Positions 50,320-58,886 of a stretch of DNA of 64,000 nucleotides are shown one piece after another. A model generated the notes under the pieces. That model was not told the origin of the DNA, did not search any database, and was given only the letters and a program-made list of their open reading frames with translations. Origin of the DNA: Bradyrhizobium yuanmingense (lineage in GTDB: Bacteria; Pseudomonadota; Alphaproteobacteria; Rhizobiales; Xanthobacteraceae); assembly GCF_029167105.1 (NCBI RefSeq), contig NZ_JARFML010000005.1, positions 248,001 to 312,000 of the forward strand, given 5' to 3'. Numbering within the stretch: position 1 is the stretch's first letter; every line of letters begins with the position of its first letter. Made by a program: the position numbers and the translations under genes.

Positions 50320-51390
50320 TCAGGATTGACCTTTGGCCGACCGCTGCGGCGGCCCTTCATAGGCGGCGACGATCCGCGCCACGAGCTCGTGGCGGATCAC
50401 GTCCTCCGCCTTGAAATGAACCTGGGCGATGCCCTCGACGCCGCTCAGGAGGCGGGTCGCCTCGGCCAGGCCCGAGGTCTGGCCGTTCGGCAGGTCGATC
50501 TGCGAGGGATCGCCCGTCACGATCATGCGGCTGTTCTCGCCGAGACGCGTCAGGAACATCTTCATCTGCATCGACGTGGTGTTCTGGGCCTCGTCCAGGA
50601 TGATGGCGGCGTTGGTCAGCGTGCGGCCGCGCATGAAGGCGAGCGGCGCGATCTCGATCTCGCCGGTCTGCAGCGCGCGCTCGACGATGCGCGCATCCAT
50701 GAGGTCGTAGAGCGCATCGTAGATCGGCCGCAGATAAGGATCGACCTTCTCGCGGAGATCGCCGGGCAGAAAGCCGAGCCGCTCGCCGGCTTCCACTGCC
50801 GGACGCGACAGGATGATCTTGTCGACCTCCTTGCGCTCGAACAGCTGCGCGGCATGCGCGACGGCGAGCCAGGTCTTGCCGGTGCCGGCGGGGCCGATGC
50901 CGAACACCAGCTCGTGCCGCTTCAGCGCGCGGATGTAGGAATCCTGCGCCGCCGTGCGCGCCCGCACCGGACGCTTGCGCAAGTTGATGCTGTCGAAGGC
51001 TGATTTGGCCGATTTGGCGTCGAACTCGAACAGCGAGCCCTGCGCGATCACGGCGCGGATCGCGCCCTCGACCTCGCCCTGGTCGAGATCGTGGCCCTTC
51101 GCGGCCTGCGCGTACAGCATCTCCAGCACGCGGCGCGCGGCGTCGCAGCCGTCGCGGGTGCCGCCGATCGTGATGTGGTTGCCCTTGGAATCGACCACGA
51201 CGCCGAGCCGCCGCTCGATCTGCGCCAGGTGCTGGCCGTACGGGCCGACCAGCGCGGAAGCGGCGCGGTTGTCGTCGAAGTCGATGACGACCTGGGTCTC
51301 GGGCGGAACTTGCATGTCGCGGTCAAATTTGCGGCTGGGAGCGAACGAAGACGAATCCGATGCGCTTTTGGGCAAGGGTTCAGGCTCCAC
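50320..51390 (-). CDS. phoH: PhoH-family P-loop ATPase
   Basis: A 356-residue PhoH-like ATPase, often partnered with YbeY in RNA metabolism. An N-terminal KH-like or R3H-like portion ([20 protein letters not shown]) precedes Walker [18 protein letters not shown] and Walker [14 protein letters not shown]. The motif [20 protein letters not shown] is typical of the family. The first start available is a GTG at 51390, overlapping the miaB stop by 11 bp; a later start at the Met of MQVPPETQ (51315) is possible. It precedes ybeY by 59 bp. Confidence 0.94.
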   Translation of the reverse strand: MEPEPLPKSASDSSSFAPSRKFDRDMQVPPETQVVIDFDDNRAASALVGPYGQHLAQIERRLGVVVDSKGNHITIGGTRDGCDAARRVLEMLYAQAAKGHDLDQGEVEGAIRAVIAQGSLFEFDAKSAKSAFDSINLRKRPVRARTAAQDSYIRALKRHELVFGIGPAGTGKTWLAVAHAAQLFERKEVDKIILSRPAVEAGERLGFLPGDLREKVDPYLRPIYDALYDLMDARIVERALQTGEIEIAPLAFMRGRTLTNAAIILDEAQNTTSMQMKMFLTRLGENSRMIVTGDPSQIDLPNGQTSGLAEATRLLSGVEGIAQVHFKAEDVIRHELVARIVAAYEGPPQRSAKGQS

Positions 51391-52774
51391 TGGCTTGCGA
51401 TAAAGCGGGCTCGCGCGCCTTGCGCGGCGTCACGAGCTCGCCGAGAAAACTGTAGCGTTCGAGGCTGTCGATTCTGACAGGCAGGATCTGTCCGATGATG
51501 TCGGGCGCGGCCATGACGTGGGCGGGCTGGAGGTAGGCGGTGCGGCCCACGATCTGGCCCTCTTTGCGCGCCGGACGCTCGAAAAGCACGTCGACCGTTG
51601 AGCCAATCGCGGCCTTGTTGAAGGCCGATTGCTGGCTGTCGATCAGTTCCTGGAGCCGCTCCAATCGCTGGTCCATCTCGGCGGGGGACACCGTCTCCTG
51701 CATATCCGCGGCCGGCGTTCCCGGCCGGGCGGAGTATTTGAACGAATAGGCCGCAGCGTAGCCGATTTGCGTGACAAGCGCGAGGGTGGCGAGAAAATCT
51801 TGCTCGCTCTCGCCGGGGAAGCCGACGATGAAATCCGATGAAAAAGCAATGTCTTGGCGTGCGGTACGAAAACGGTCGATGACCCGCCGGTAATCATCGG
51901 CGGTATGTTTGCGGTTCATGGCCGCCAAAATGCGGTCCGAGCCCGACTGCACCGGCAGGTGCACGAACGGCATCAGGGCACCGAGAGCGCGATGGGCCGC
52001 GATCAGGCTGTCGTCGACATCGCGGGGGTGGCTGGTCGAATAGCGCAGCCGCGCGATGCCGGGAATCGTCGCCAGATGTTCGAGCAGCCGGCCGAGTGGC
52101 CAGGTTTTTCCGTCCGGCCCCTCGCCGTGATAGGCGTTGACGTTCTGCCCGATCAGCGTGAGCTCGCGCACGCCGTTGTCAGCGAGCCGCTTCACGTCCT
52201 CGACGATCTTCGCCACGGGGCGCGACACCTCTGCGCCGCGCGTATAGGGCACGACGCAGAAGGTGCAGAACTTGTCGCAGCCTTCCTGCACCGTGACGAA
52301 GGCGGAAATGCCGCGCGCGCGGATCGCGTCCGGCTTCGGCTGGGCCAGGAAGCCGAACTTGTCCGCGGCGGGAAACTCGGTCTCGATCGCGCGGCCCTGG
52401 TCGTCGGCGCGCTTCAACAGCTCCGGCAGATGATGATAGCTCTGCGGTCCCACCACGACGTCGACGACGGGCGCGCGCCGCACGATCTCCTCGCCTTCGG
52501 CCTGCGCCACGCAGCCCGCCACCGCGATTTTCATCGCGCGGCCCGCACGCGCGGCCTCGTCCTTGGCGACGCGCAGGCGGCCGAGCTCGGAATAGACCTT
52601 CTCCGAGGCCTTCTCGCGGATATGGCAGGTGTTGAGGATGACGAGGTCGGCATCCTCCGCGCTCGCCGTCTCCACGAATCCTTCAGGGGCCAGTGTGTCC
52701 ACCATGCGCTGGGCATCGTAGACGTTCATCTGGCAGCCATATGATTTGATGTGCAGCTTGCGCGGCGGCGTCAT
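51380..52774 (-). CDS. miaB: tRNA-2-methylthio-N6-dimethylallyladenosine synthase MiaB
   Basis: A 464-residue radical-SAM methylthiotransferase acting on A37 of tRNAs. The N-terminal UPF0004 domain binds an auxiliary cluster through Cys in [22 protein letters not shown] and [10 protein letters not shown]. The radical-SAM CxxxCxxC is [18 protein letters not shown]. The TRAM domain is C-terminal ([20 protein letters not shown]). It is the first of the miaB-phoH-ybeY-corC-lnt series and is preceded by a repeat. Confidence 0.97.
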   Translation of the reverse strand: MTPPRKLHIKSYGCQMNVYDAQRMVDTLAPEGFVETASAEDADLVILNTCHIREKASEKVYSELGRLRVAKDEAARAGRAMKIAVAGCVAQAEGEEIVRRAPVVDVVVGPQSYHHLPELLKRADDQGRAIETEFPAADKFGFLAQPKPDAIRARGISAFVTVQEGCDKFCTFCVVPYTRGAEVSRPVAKIVEDVKRLADNGVRELTLIGQNVNAYHGEGPDGKTWPLGRLLEHLATIPGIARLRYSTSHPRDVDDSLIAAHRALGALMPFVHLPVQSGSDRILAAMNRKHTADDYRRVIDRFRTARQDIAFSSDFIVGFPGESEQDFLATLALVTQIGYAAAYSFKYSARPGTPAADMQETVSPAEMDQRLERLQELIDSQQSAFNKAAIGSTVDVLFERPARKEGQIVGRTAYLQPAHVMAAPDIIGQILPVRIDSLERYSFLGELVTPRKAREPALSQASGA

Positions 52775-52855
52775 GGAACCCGAAATGGAGGTGGAGGACG
52801 GCCCTCAGATATAGGCTGGAGGGCCGAAAATCCAGCGAATGGAGCCATTTCCACC

Positions 52856-52952
52856 CGTCATTCCGGGGCGCGCGCCAGCGCGAACCCGGAATCCAGAGGT
52901 TTTGCTGCGAGATTTCCGGGTTCACGCGCGTCGCGCGTGCCCCGGAATGACG
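52856..52952. repeat. Dispersed palindrome, CGTCATTCCGGGGCGCGCG type
   Basis: CGTCATTCCGGGGCGCGCGC at the left is mirrored by GCGCGTGCCCCGGAATGACG at the right. Inner arms are CGAACCCGGAATCC and GATTTCCGGGTTCACGC. It sits between the HAD gene and miaB on the same strand. Only this copy is in the window. Confidence 0.88.
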
Positions 52953-52966
52953 GTCCGGGGCGAAGA

Positions 52967-53647
52967 TCAGCCCGCTACGGCATCCGCCTCGACCCGCCGG
53001 ACCAGCTCCGGCAGCTGATGCATGTCGCCAAAGATCAAGTCGGCGCCCGCCTGGCGCAGCGTCTCGGCATAGCCGTCGCGGCAATGGCTACCCCCGTAAA
53101 AGCCGAAAACCATCATGCCGGCGGCCCGGGCGCCGGCGATTCCGGCCAGGCTGTCCTCGATCACGACGCAGCGCTCGGGCGACACGCCCATTTGGCTCGC
53201 CGCGAACAGGAACAGGTCCGGTGCCGGCTTGCCGTTCTTCACCTGCGAGGCCGAGAAGATATTTGGGGCAAGGCGCTCGTACAGCCCTGTGCTTCCGAGG
53301 CTCACCCGCATGCGTGAATGCGAACCGCTCGAGGCGACGCAGACCGCTTGCGTGACGACATCGAGCACGTCATGGATGCCGCGGATCGCTTCGAGGTCGG
53401 CCTCGAATGCGCGAAACAGCTCGTCCTGGAGATCGCCGTGATAGGCCTCGGGCAGCTTGCGGCCGAGCTCGTTCTCGATCTCCAGATTGGCCTGCTTTGT
53501 CGACCGGCCGAGGAAGCGCGCGAACACCTGCTCCGACGTGATCGGATAGCCGTGCCGGGTCAGCACGTCCGCATGCGCGCGACAGGAGATCACCTCGCTG
53601 TCCACGAGCACGCCGTCGCAATCGAAGATGATGAGGTCGATGGGCAC
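52967..53647 (-). CDS. HAD-superfamily hydrolase, beta-phosphoglucomutase-like
   Basis: A 226-residue Rossmann-like phosphatase. Motif I is IIFDCDGVLVDSE, with nucleophile Asp9 and acid/base Asp11. Motif II lies in VCVASSGSHSRM. The motif III Lys is in KNGKPAPDLFLFAA and motif IV is CVVIEDSLAGIAGARAAGM. The cap is helical (subclass I), and GYPITSEQVFARFLGRS resembles 2-deoxyglucose-6-P phosphatase and beta-phosphoglucomutase relatives. The true substrate is unknown. It ends close to fur, which is upstream on the same strand. Confidence 0.92.
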   Translation of the reverse strand: MPIDLIIFDCDGVLVDSEVISCRAHADVLTRHGYPITSEQVFARFLGRSTKQANLEIENELGRKLPEAYHGDLQDELFRAFEADLEAIRGIHDVLDVVTQAVCVASSGSHSRMRVSLGSTGLYERLAPNIFSASQVKNGKPAPDLFLFAASQMGVSPERCVVIEDSLAGIAGARAAGMMVFGFYGGSHCRDGYAETLRQAGADLIFGDMHQLPELVRRVEADAVAG

Positions 53648-53651
53648 TAAA

Positions 53652-54107
53652 TCAATTCGTCGGCTTGTCGTCGTCGAGCGGGACGCAATAGAGCTCGAGC
53701 CGGTGATCGACCAGGCGATAGCCGAGCTTGCGGGCGATCTCCGCCTGCAGCTTTTCGATCTCCTCGGAGGTGAACTCGATCACCTTGCCGTCGCGCAGGT
53801 TGATGAGGTGGTCGTGATGGCTGTCGCGCATCTGCTCGTATCGCGCGCGGCCCTCGCGGAAATCGTGGCGTTCGATGATGCCGGCGTCCTCGAACAGCTT
53901 CACGGTGCGATAGACCGTCGAGATCGAGATCTTGTCGTCGACCGCAACGCAGCGCCGGTACAGTTCCTCGACATCGGGATGATCGATCGCTTCCGCCAGC
54001 ACGCGGGCGATGACGCGGCGCTGCTCGGTCATGCGCATGCCCGTTGCGGCGCAGCGCGCCTCGATCTCGGATGCCTTGGACGCAGAAGAATGTTTCAGTG
54101 TGGTCAT
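53652..54107 (-). CDS. fur: Fur-family metal-responsive repressor
   Basis: A 151-residue Fur protein, the second Fur-superfamily regulator here besides Irr. The winged helix is MRMTEQRRVIARVL and ISISTVYRTVKLFEDAGII. The metal-binding stretch includes HDFREGRARYE and RDSHHDHLINLRDG, and the C-terminus has YRLVDHRLELYCVPL. In rhizobia this Fur/Mur responds to Fe or Mn, and in Bradyrhizobium it acts on irr. No CxxC structural zinc pairs are visible. It follows rimI by 39 bp and lies in the tsaB-rimI-fur series. Confidence 0.93.
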   Translation of the reverse strand: MTTLKHSSASKASEIEARCAATGMRMTEQRRVIARVLAEAIDHPDVEELYRRCVAVDDKISISTVYRTVKLFEDAGIIERHDFREGRARYEQMRDSHHDHLINLRDGKVIEFTSEEIEKLQAEIARKLGYRLVDHRLELYCVPLDDDKPTN

Positions 54108-54146
54108 AGCGTTGTCTGCCTGGGCGGGCGCTTTCTGCCACCGATG

Positions 54147-54632
54147 TTACGACAAGTCACGCCGCATCAGAAGGGCGTTCAATTGTTCCCCGTTGGGCTG
54201 CTTATAGTAGCGATCGCGGCGTCCGACCACCACGAATCCGGCTCGATCGTAAAGCCGCCGCGCCGGCTGGTTGTTCTCCTCCACTTCCAGAAATATTGTG
54301 CGTACGCCGCGCCCGGCGAGGTGGCCGAGATGGGTCATCAGCAGCGTGCGGGAGAGGCCGCGGCCGCGATAAGCCCCGTCCACCGCGATCGAGAGAATCT
54401 CCGCTTCGTCCGCGCCGATCCGCGACACCGCAAAGCCGATCGTCTTGCGGCCGAGCCGCAAGCGATGCACCAGCGTGTTGCGCTCGCTCATCATGCTCTC
54501 GAACTCGCCTTCGCCCCAGCCGTGCGCGAAGGAGGCGCCGTGCAGCTGCGCGAGGCGCGCGGCATCGCGCATGGTCGCGGGTTCGACGGCGGCGGTGCCG
54601 CCGCGCCACCACTCCGACAGCCATCCCATCAT
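54147..54632 (-). CDS. rimI: RimI-type ribosomal-protein/N-alpha acetyltransferase
   Basis: A 161-residue GNAT enzyme that acetylates protein N-termini, classically ribosomal protein S18. The acetyl-CoA-binding motif is LSIAVDGAYRGRGLSRTLL, with VEENNQPARRLYDRAGFVVV as the motif B signature. The ATG at 54632 overlaps the tsaB stop by 4 bp (ATGA), which fixes the start although a longer frame continues upstream. The pairing with tsaB is common in bacteria. Confidence 0.95.
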   Translation of the reverse strand: MMGWLSEWWRGGTAAVEPATMRDAARLAQLHGASFAHGWGEGEFESMMSERNTLVHRLRLGRKTIGFAVSRIGADEAEILSIAVDGAYRGRGLSRTLLMTHLGHLAGRGVRTIFLEVEENNQPARRLYDRAGFVVVGRRDRYYKQPNGEQLNALLMRRDLS

Positions 54633-55324
54633 GAGGTCGCGGCTTGTGCTGCGAGCAGCGTCCGTGCCGCCGGCTTGGCGTCGGGCGCTTTCAGATAGAA
54701 CGGCCGCGCTGGCATGGTGTCGGGATTGGCCGCAGCGCCGAGCCAGGCGACCCAGCTGATGTCGGGCGCGGGCTGCGCGTCCACCGCGACGGGTTGCGGT
54801 GCTTCTTTCGGCCAGCGACCTGCGAGGATCTCGGCGGCATTGCCGACCAGATGCGGCGCGCCGAATTGCGAGGCCGCGATCGCCGCGTCGATGGCGGCGA
54901 CAGCCGGCCGCACCAGCGGGCTGCCGTCGCCGGCGACGATCTGGAAATAGACGTGATCGTGCCGGGCATCGATGGCAGAGATCACCGGCGCCGTTCCGCT
55001 CTGGCCGACGACAGCGGCGGCATAGGCCGACAGCGTCGTCAGCCCGACCGCCGGCCGTTTCGCCGCCAGCGCAAGGCCCCGCGCCGCCGAGATGCCGACG
55101 CGCAGGCCGGTGAAGCTGCCGGGCCCGACGGTGACGGCGATGCGGTCGAGCGAGGTGAAGGAAAGGCCGGCCGATTGCATCACGCGCGCGATCATCGGCA
55201 TCAGCGCCTCGGCATGGCCGCGCTTCATCAGCTGCGATTCCCGTGCGAGGAGCTGGCCGGCGTCGGTGTCGAGAACGGCGGTCGCGCAGGCTTCGAGCGC
55301 AGTATCGATGGCAAGGATCAGCAT
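54629..55324 (-). CDS. tsaB: tRNA threonylcarbamoyladenosine synthesis protein TsaB
   Basis: A 231-residue ASKHA-fold partner of TsaD and TsaE in t6A37 synthesis. The N-terminus MLILAIDTALEACATAVLD and TVGPGSFTGLRVGISAARGL are diagnostic. The C-terminal half is degenerate, as is usual. Its partner TsaE is encoded as a fusion at 4381-5898. The gene leads tsaB-rimI-fur. A dispersed repeat remnant lies upstream. Confidence 0.96.
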   Translation of the reverse strand: MLILAIDTALEACATAVLDTDAGQLLARESQLMKRGHAEALMPMIARVMQSAGLSFTSLDRIAVTVGPGSFTGLRVGISAARGLALAAKRPAVGLTTLSAYAAAVVGQSGTAPVISAIDARHDHVYFQIVAGDGSPLVRPAVAAIDAAIAASQFGAPHLVGNAAEILAGRWPKEAPQPVAVDAQPAPDISWVAWLGAAANPDTMPARPFYLKAPDAKPAARTLLAAQAATS

Positions 55325-55333
55325 GATGGAGCA

Positions 55334-55400
55334 AATGGCGAGTGGCGAATGGAGAACACTCTAGCGAACCAGGCGCTCATCCGCCATTCGTCACGCACGA
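55334..55400. repeat. Imperfect palindrome of dispersed-repeat type
   Basis: ATGGCGAGTGGCGAATGGAG is followed after about 25 bp by TCCGCCATTCGTCACGC, giving an imperfect inverted repeat with GAATGG/CCATTC cores. It lies in the tsaB upstream region. No second copy is in the window. Confidence 0.5.
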
Positions 55401-55484
55401 TTTGCAGGCTCCCGATATGCCCTATTGCGGGCCGGCAAAGGGCGCGCCTTGCGGACAAGCCGCCTCGCCCGCCGGCGAGCAGGA

Positions 55485-56126
55485 TTATCCCTCGCGTGCG
55501 TTCCTGAATTCCTTGGTCGCCTTGTCCAGCACGAACAGCGACCCCTCCGCCACGCCGAAATAGGCGCCGTGGGTCTGCATCTGGCCGCTCTCCACGGCCT
55601 TGCGGACGAACGGGAAGGTCATCAGGTTTTCCAGGCTGCGGAACACGGCGGCCTTCTCGATGCGCTCGACGAATTGCGCCATGGTCTCGTGCTCGCGCTG
55701 CTCGACCACCTCGCCCGGCTTGATGAACATCTGCATCCAGCGGCCGATGAAGTCGCCAGGCGTGAGCGGCTCGATCTTGTCGATGAAGGCACGGATGCCG
55801 CCGCATTGGGCGTGGCCGAGCACCACGATGTGCTTCACCTTCAGCACCGTCACCGCAAATTCCAGCGCTGCCGAGACGCCGTGCGCGCCTTCGTCAGGCT
55901 GATAGGTCGGCACCAGATTGGCGATGTTGCGGACGACGAACAGCTCGCCCGGTCCCGCGTCGAAGATCACCTCGGGGGAGACCCGGGAGTCGCAGCAGCC
56001 GATCACCATGGTCTCCGGCGACTGCCCCTTCACCGACAGCTCGCGGTAGCGGTTCTGCTCGGTCGGCAGCCGCTGGGTGGCGAAGGCCTTGTAGCCTTCC
56101 AGCAAATGCTTCGGGAATGTCGTCAT
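55485..56126 (-). CDS. Beta-class carbonic anhydrase
   Basis: A 213-residue zinc enzyme interconverting CO2 and bicarbonate. The zinc ligands are in VIGCCDSRVSPE (a Cys of the CC pair, with the catalytic Asp-Arg dyad following) and in VVLGHAQCGGIRAF (His and Cys). The family signature FVVRNIANLVPTYQ is present. There is no signal peptide, so it is cytoplasmic. It is divergent from the CitE-like gene across 102 bp, where bicarbonate supply to acyl-CoA carboxylation could be a link, though this is only suggestive. Confidence 0.95.
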   Translation of the reverse strand: MTTFPKHLLEGYKAFATQRLPTEQNRYRELSVKGQSPETMVIGCCDSRVSPEVIFDAGPGELFVVRNIANLVPTYQPDEGAHGVSAALEFAVTVLKVKHIVVLGHAQCGGIRAFIDKIEPLTPGDFIGRWMQMFIKPGEVVEQREHETMAQFVERIEKAAVFRSLENLMTFPFVRKAVESGQMQTHGAYFGVAEGSLFVLDKATKEFRNAREG

Positions 56127-56228
56127 GGCCCATGCCTAATCACATACCGCCAAGGCCGACAAGCCTTTCGAATGGGCAGGCCAAATGCTATCGGCTGGGG
56201 GGACGACAGACCAGGAAGGAACGCCAGC

Positions 56229-57110
56229 ATGACCCGCCCGCGCCGCAGCCATCTGTTCATGCCCGGCTCCAACCCGCGCGCGCTGGAAAAGGCGCGCAAT
56301 CTCGCCGCCGACGGCCTGATCCTCGACCTCGAGGATTCCGTCGCTCCCGAGGCCAAGGCGGCGGCGCGCGACGGCATTGCGGCGGCGATCGCCGCCAAGG
56401 GTTTTGGCAGGCGCGAGGTCCTGATCCGGACCAACGGCCTCGATACGCCCTGGTGGCCGGATGACGCCGCCATGGCCGCCAAGGCCTCGCCGGACGGAAT
56501 CCTGGTTCCAAAAGTTTCGAGCGTCGAGGATCTCGACGCCATCGGCCGCAAGCTGGCCGAACTCGGCGCCGCGCCGACCGTCAAGGTCTGGGCCATGATC
56601 GAGACCGCGCGCGCCGTGCTGCACGCCGAGGAACTGGCCGCCGCCGGCCGCGATCCCTCGCGCCGTCTCTCGGGCTTCGTGTTCGGCCCGAACGACATCT
56701 CGCGCGAGACGCGGATCCGGATGCTGCCCGGCCGCGCCGCGATGATCCCGATGATCACCCATTGCATCCTGGCGACGCGCGCGCACGGCCTCGAGATCCT
56801 CGACGGCCCCTACAGCGACATCGCCAATTCCGACGGATTCGCCACCGAATGCGCGCAGGGCCGCGACCTCGGCTTCGACGGCAAGACGCTGATCCACCCT
56901 TCCCAGATCGACGCCTGCAACGCCATCTTCACCCCGCCGGAAGAGGAGGTCGCCCGCGCGCGAAAGATCATCGCGGCGTTCGAACTCCCGGAGAACGCCT
57001 CGCGCGGTGCGATCCGCCTGGATGGTGCGATGGTGGAACGCCTGCACGCCGACATGGCCCGGCGCACCATCGCGATTGCGGACGCGATCGCGGCGATGGG
57101 GAAGGGCTGA
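56229..57110 (+). CDS. CitE/HpcH-like CoA ester lyase
   Basis: A 293-residue TIM-barrel enzyme of the HpcH/HpaI-CitE family. The start MTRPRRSHLFMPGSNPRALE and DGLILDLEDSVAPEAK (metal-binding Glu/Asp) are typical, as are VLIRTNGLDTPWWPDDAA, IETARAVLHAEEL and the late LIHPSQIDACNAIF. No citD/citF genes are around, so it is a stand-alone malyl-CoA or methylmalyl-CoA lyase/thioesterase type rather than citrate lyase. AGGAAGGA precedes the ATG at 56229. The frameshifted HAD gene follows 2 bp after its stop. Confidence 0.9.
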   Translation: MTRPRRSHLFMPGSNPRALEKARNLAADGLILDLEDSVAPEAKAAARDGIAAAIAAKGFGRREVLIRTNGLDTPWWPDDAAMAAKASPDGILVPKVSSVEDLDAIGRKLAELGAAPTVKVWAMIETARAVLHAEELAAAGRDPSRRLSGFVFGPNDISRETRIRMLPGRAAMIPMITHCILATRAHGLEILDGPYSDIANSDGFATECAQGRDLGFDGKTLIHPSQIDACNAIFTPPEEEVARARKIIAAFELPENASRGAIRLDGAMVERLHADMARRTIAIADAIAAMGKG

Positions 57111-57112
57111 AG

Positions 57113-57768
57113 GTGCGCTCTCGCTCCGTCCTGCTGGATCTCGACGGAACGCTGGTGGATTCGCGGCCCGGCTCGTGGCGAGCTGCTCAGCCGCATTGCG
57201 GGCGCTAGGACACGATCCCGGCGATGCGCCCGAGATAACCATCGGGTCGCCGCTCGAAGACATCCTGCGAATCCTGCTGGCGGCGTACGGCGACGATCGA
57301 ATCGATCAAGCCGCCGTTGCCTATCGCGAGCACTATGGCCACGCCGGTCTGCTCGGAAGCGAGATCTATCCCGGAATCGGCGCAGCGATCGAGGACATGC
57401 GGCGCGCCGGACTGCGGATCTATCTCGCTACATCGAAGCGCCAGGTTTTCGCGCAACGCATTCTGCAGAACCTGAACCTGGCGATGCATTTCGACGGCAT
57501 CTACGGTTCAACGCCGGGCGGCAGTCTGGATCACAAGCCGGAGCTGCTCGCCCATATCCTGTCCGATCAGAACATCTCCGTTGCGCATTGCCTCATGGTC
57601 GGCGATCGTCGCCACGACATCGTCGGTGCTCATGCCGTCGAGATGCGCAGCGTCGGCGTGCTCTGGGGTTATGGCAGCCGGGATGAGTTGGAGACGGCAG
57701 GCGCAGATCAATTGGTGGAACAGCCTGCTGACCTCGCGCGCGCGGTTCTGTCGATGGTGAACGGATAG
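57113..57768 (+). pseudogene. HAD-family (phosphoglycolate phosphatase-like) gene broken by a frameshift
   Basis: The N-terminal HAD motif VLLDLDGTLVDSRPG reads in the frame of the GTG at 57113, but that frame stops at 57208 after an unrelated SWRAAQPHCGR tail. The natural continuation, ASCSAALRALGHDPGD onward, is in the next frame and runs to 57768 with ITIGSPLEDILRILLAAYGD, the Lys region DHKPELLAHILSD and motif IV MVGDRRHDIVGAHA. One base appears missing near 57171-57173 (GGCTCGTGG, where a codon such as ATC would restore frame). Either a real inactivating mutation or a sequence error. The downstream frame has normal codon use, so any break is recent. Confidence 0.85.
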
Positions 57769-57776
57769 CCGACGCC

Positions 57777-57874
57777 GCCTCACCGCGGCGGCGAGGTCGG
57801 CACGCTCGATCGTCTCCCGCGTTGGCGCAACGACCGTGGTAGGTCCCCGCGGCGGTACCGTCGGCGAGATCGCG
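57777..57874 (-). pseudogene. Decayed 3' fragment of a DUF6455-type gene (copy of 60573-60677)
   Basis: On the minus strand this reads RDLADGTAAGTYHGRCANA, which matches RDLADGTAAENYHGYCANA at the end of the intact gene at 60576-60995. After a small deletion the frame shifts and the continuation ETIERADLAAA matches ETLERAEHAPR. At DNA level the two segments align over about 100 bp with clear identity, including CCTCACCGCGG and GAGATCGCG at the ends. The fragment is not expressed as a gene. Confidence 0.75.
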
Positions 57875-57936
57875 CGATGGGGTAGTGGGGCGCGCACTCC
57901 GTCGCCTCGCGACGAAGTGCGCAAGCGCCGCCGCAC

Positions 57937-58692
57937 TCAGATCGTCTGTCCGCCGGACACCTCGATGCGCTGCGCCGTGACCCAGCGGTTGTCGGGACCG
58001 AGCAGGCTCGCGACCATCGGCCCGATATCGTCGGGCACACCGACGCGGCCAAGCGCGGTCATTTGTGCGAACTGCTTGTTCAAATCCGGCATGTCGCGGA
58101 CGGCGCCGCCGAGGAAGTCGGTCTCGATCGCGCCCGGCGCGACGACGTTGGCGGTGATGCCGCGTTCGCCGAATTCTTTTGCCATGTAGACGGTCAGAAC
58201 CTCGATCGCGCCCTTGGCAGCGGCATAGGCCGAGAAGCCGGGGAAAGACACGCGTGTCAGCCCGCTCGAGAAGTTGACGATCCGGCCATTGTCGGCAAGC
58301 AGCGGCAGCAAGGCCTGGGTCAGAAAGAACGGCCCTTTGACATGGGTGTCGAAGAGCGCGTCGAACTGCTGCTCCGTCGTTTCGGCCAAGGCGGCCATTT
58401 CGCCCTGGCCGGCATTGTTGACGAGATGATCGAACCTCTCGGTGTGCCAGTGCTCCGCCAGCGCCGACCGGACCTTTGCGGCGAACGCCGGAAAGGTCGA
58501 TACGGAGGTGACGTCGAGTTGGAGCGCGACCGCTTTTCGGCCGAGCGCCTCGATCTCGGTGACGACCTCGCGGGCGGCGGCGCCGCCGCTGCGATAGGTC
58601 ACGATGACGTCGCCGCCGCGACGCGCGATGGCGATTGCGGTATTGCGGCCAAGGCCCCGGCTGGCGCCGGTGACGAGAGAAATGGTGGGCAT
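57937..58692 (-). CDS. Short-chain dehydrogenase/reductase
   Basis: A 251-residue classical SDR. The cofactor loop is ISLVTGASRGLGRNTAIAIA, with an Arg after the loop (ARRGGDVIVTYRSGG) consistent with NADPH preference. LVNNAGQGEMA is the structural NNAG motif. The catalytic Ser lies in NFSSGLTRVS and Tyr-x3-Lys in YAAAKGAIEVL. I start at MPTISLVTGAS (58692), with GAGG upstream. It is divergent from an AraC regulator, the usual arrangement for a regulated SDR. The substrate is unknown. Confidence 0.93.
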   Translation of the reverse strand: MPTISLVTGASRGLGRNTAIAIARRGGDVIVTYRSGGAAAREVVTEIEALGRKAVALQLDVTSVSTFPAFAAKVRSALAEHWHTERFDHLVNNAGQGEMAALAETTEQQFDALFDTHVKGPFFLTQALLPLLADNGRIVNFSSGLTRVSFPGFSAYAAAKGAIEVLTVYMAKEFGERGITANVVAPGAIETDFLGGAVRDMPDLNKQFAQMTALGRVGVPDDIGPMVASLLGPDNRWVTAQRIEVSGGQTI

Positions 58693-58730
58693 TTGGAGCC
58701 TCCTCGTGAAGTTTCGGTGGGCCCTTTCTG

Positions 58731-58770
58731 CCTGTGATCGAGCATCCGATGTTGCCGGATCCTGTGATCG
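58731..58770. promoter_or_regulatory. Direct repeat in the SDR/araC divergent promoter
   Basis: CCTGTGATCG occurs exactly twice, at 58731-58740 and 58761-58770, 30 bp start to start (about three helical turns). Between them lies the dyad ATCCG-N7-CGGAT. AraC-family proteins bind direct repeats on one face of the helix. The assignment to the adjacent AraC gene is inferred. Confidence 0.5.
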
Positions 58771-58886
58771 TCTTGCCCAATCCTCCAGGAATGCGGCCGG
58801 CCACAGGCTTGCCTGAAACTCCCGTCTTCTTGCCCGATCGCCCGCCGGCAATTGCTCGCGTGCCTGGCTCGGCCTAGATTGGGCGC

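Noticed and set aside
54633-55334. Upstream extension of the rimI frame to 395 codons
   Set aside because: It would overlap tsaB in another frame. The ATGA overlap with the tsaB stop at 54629-54632 gives the normal RimI start.
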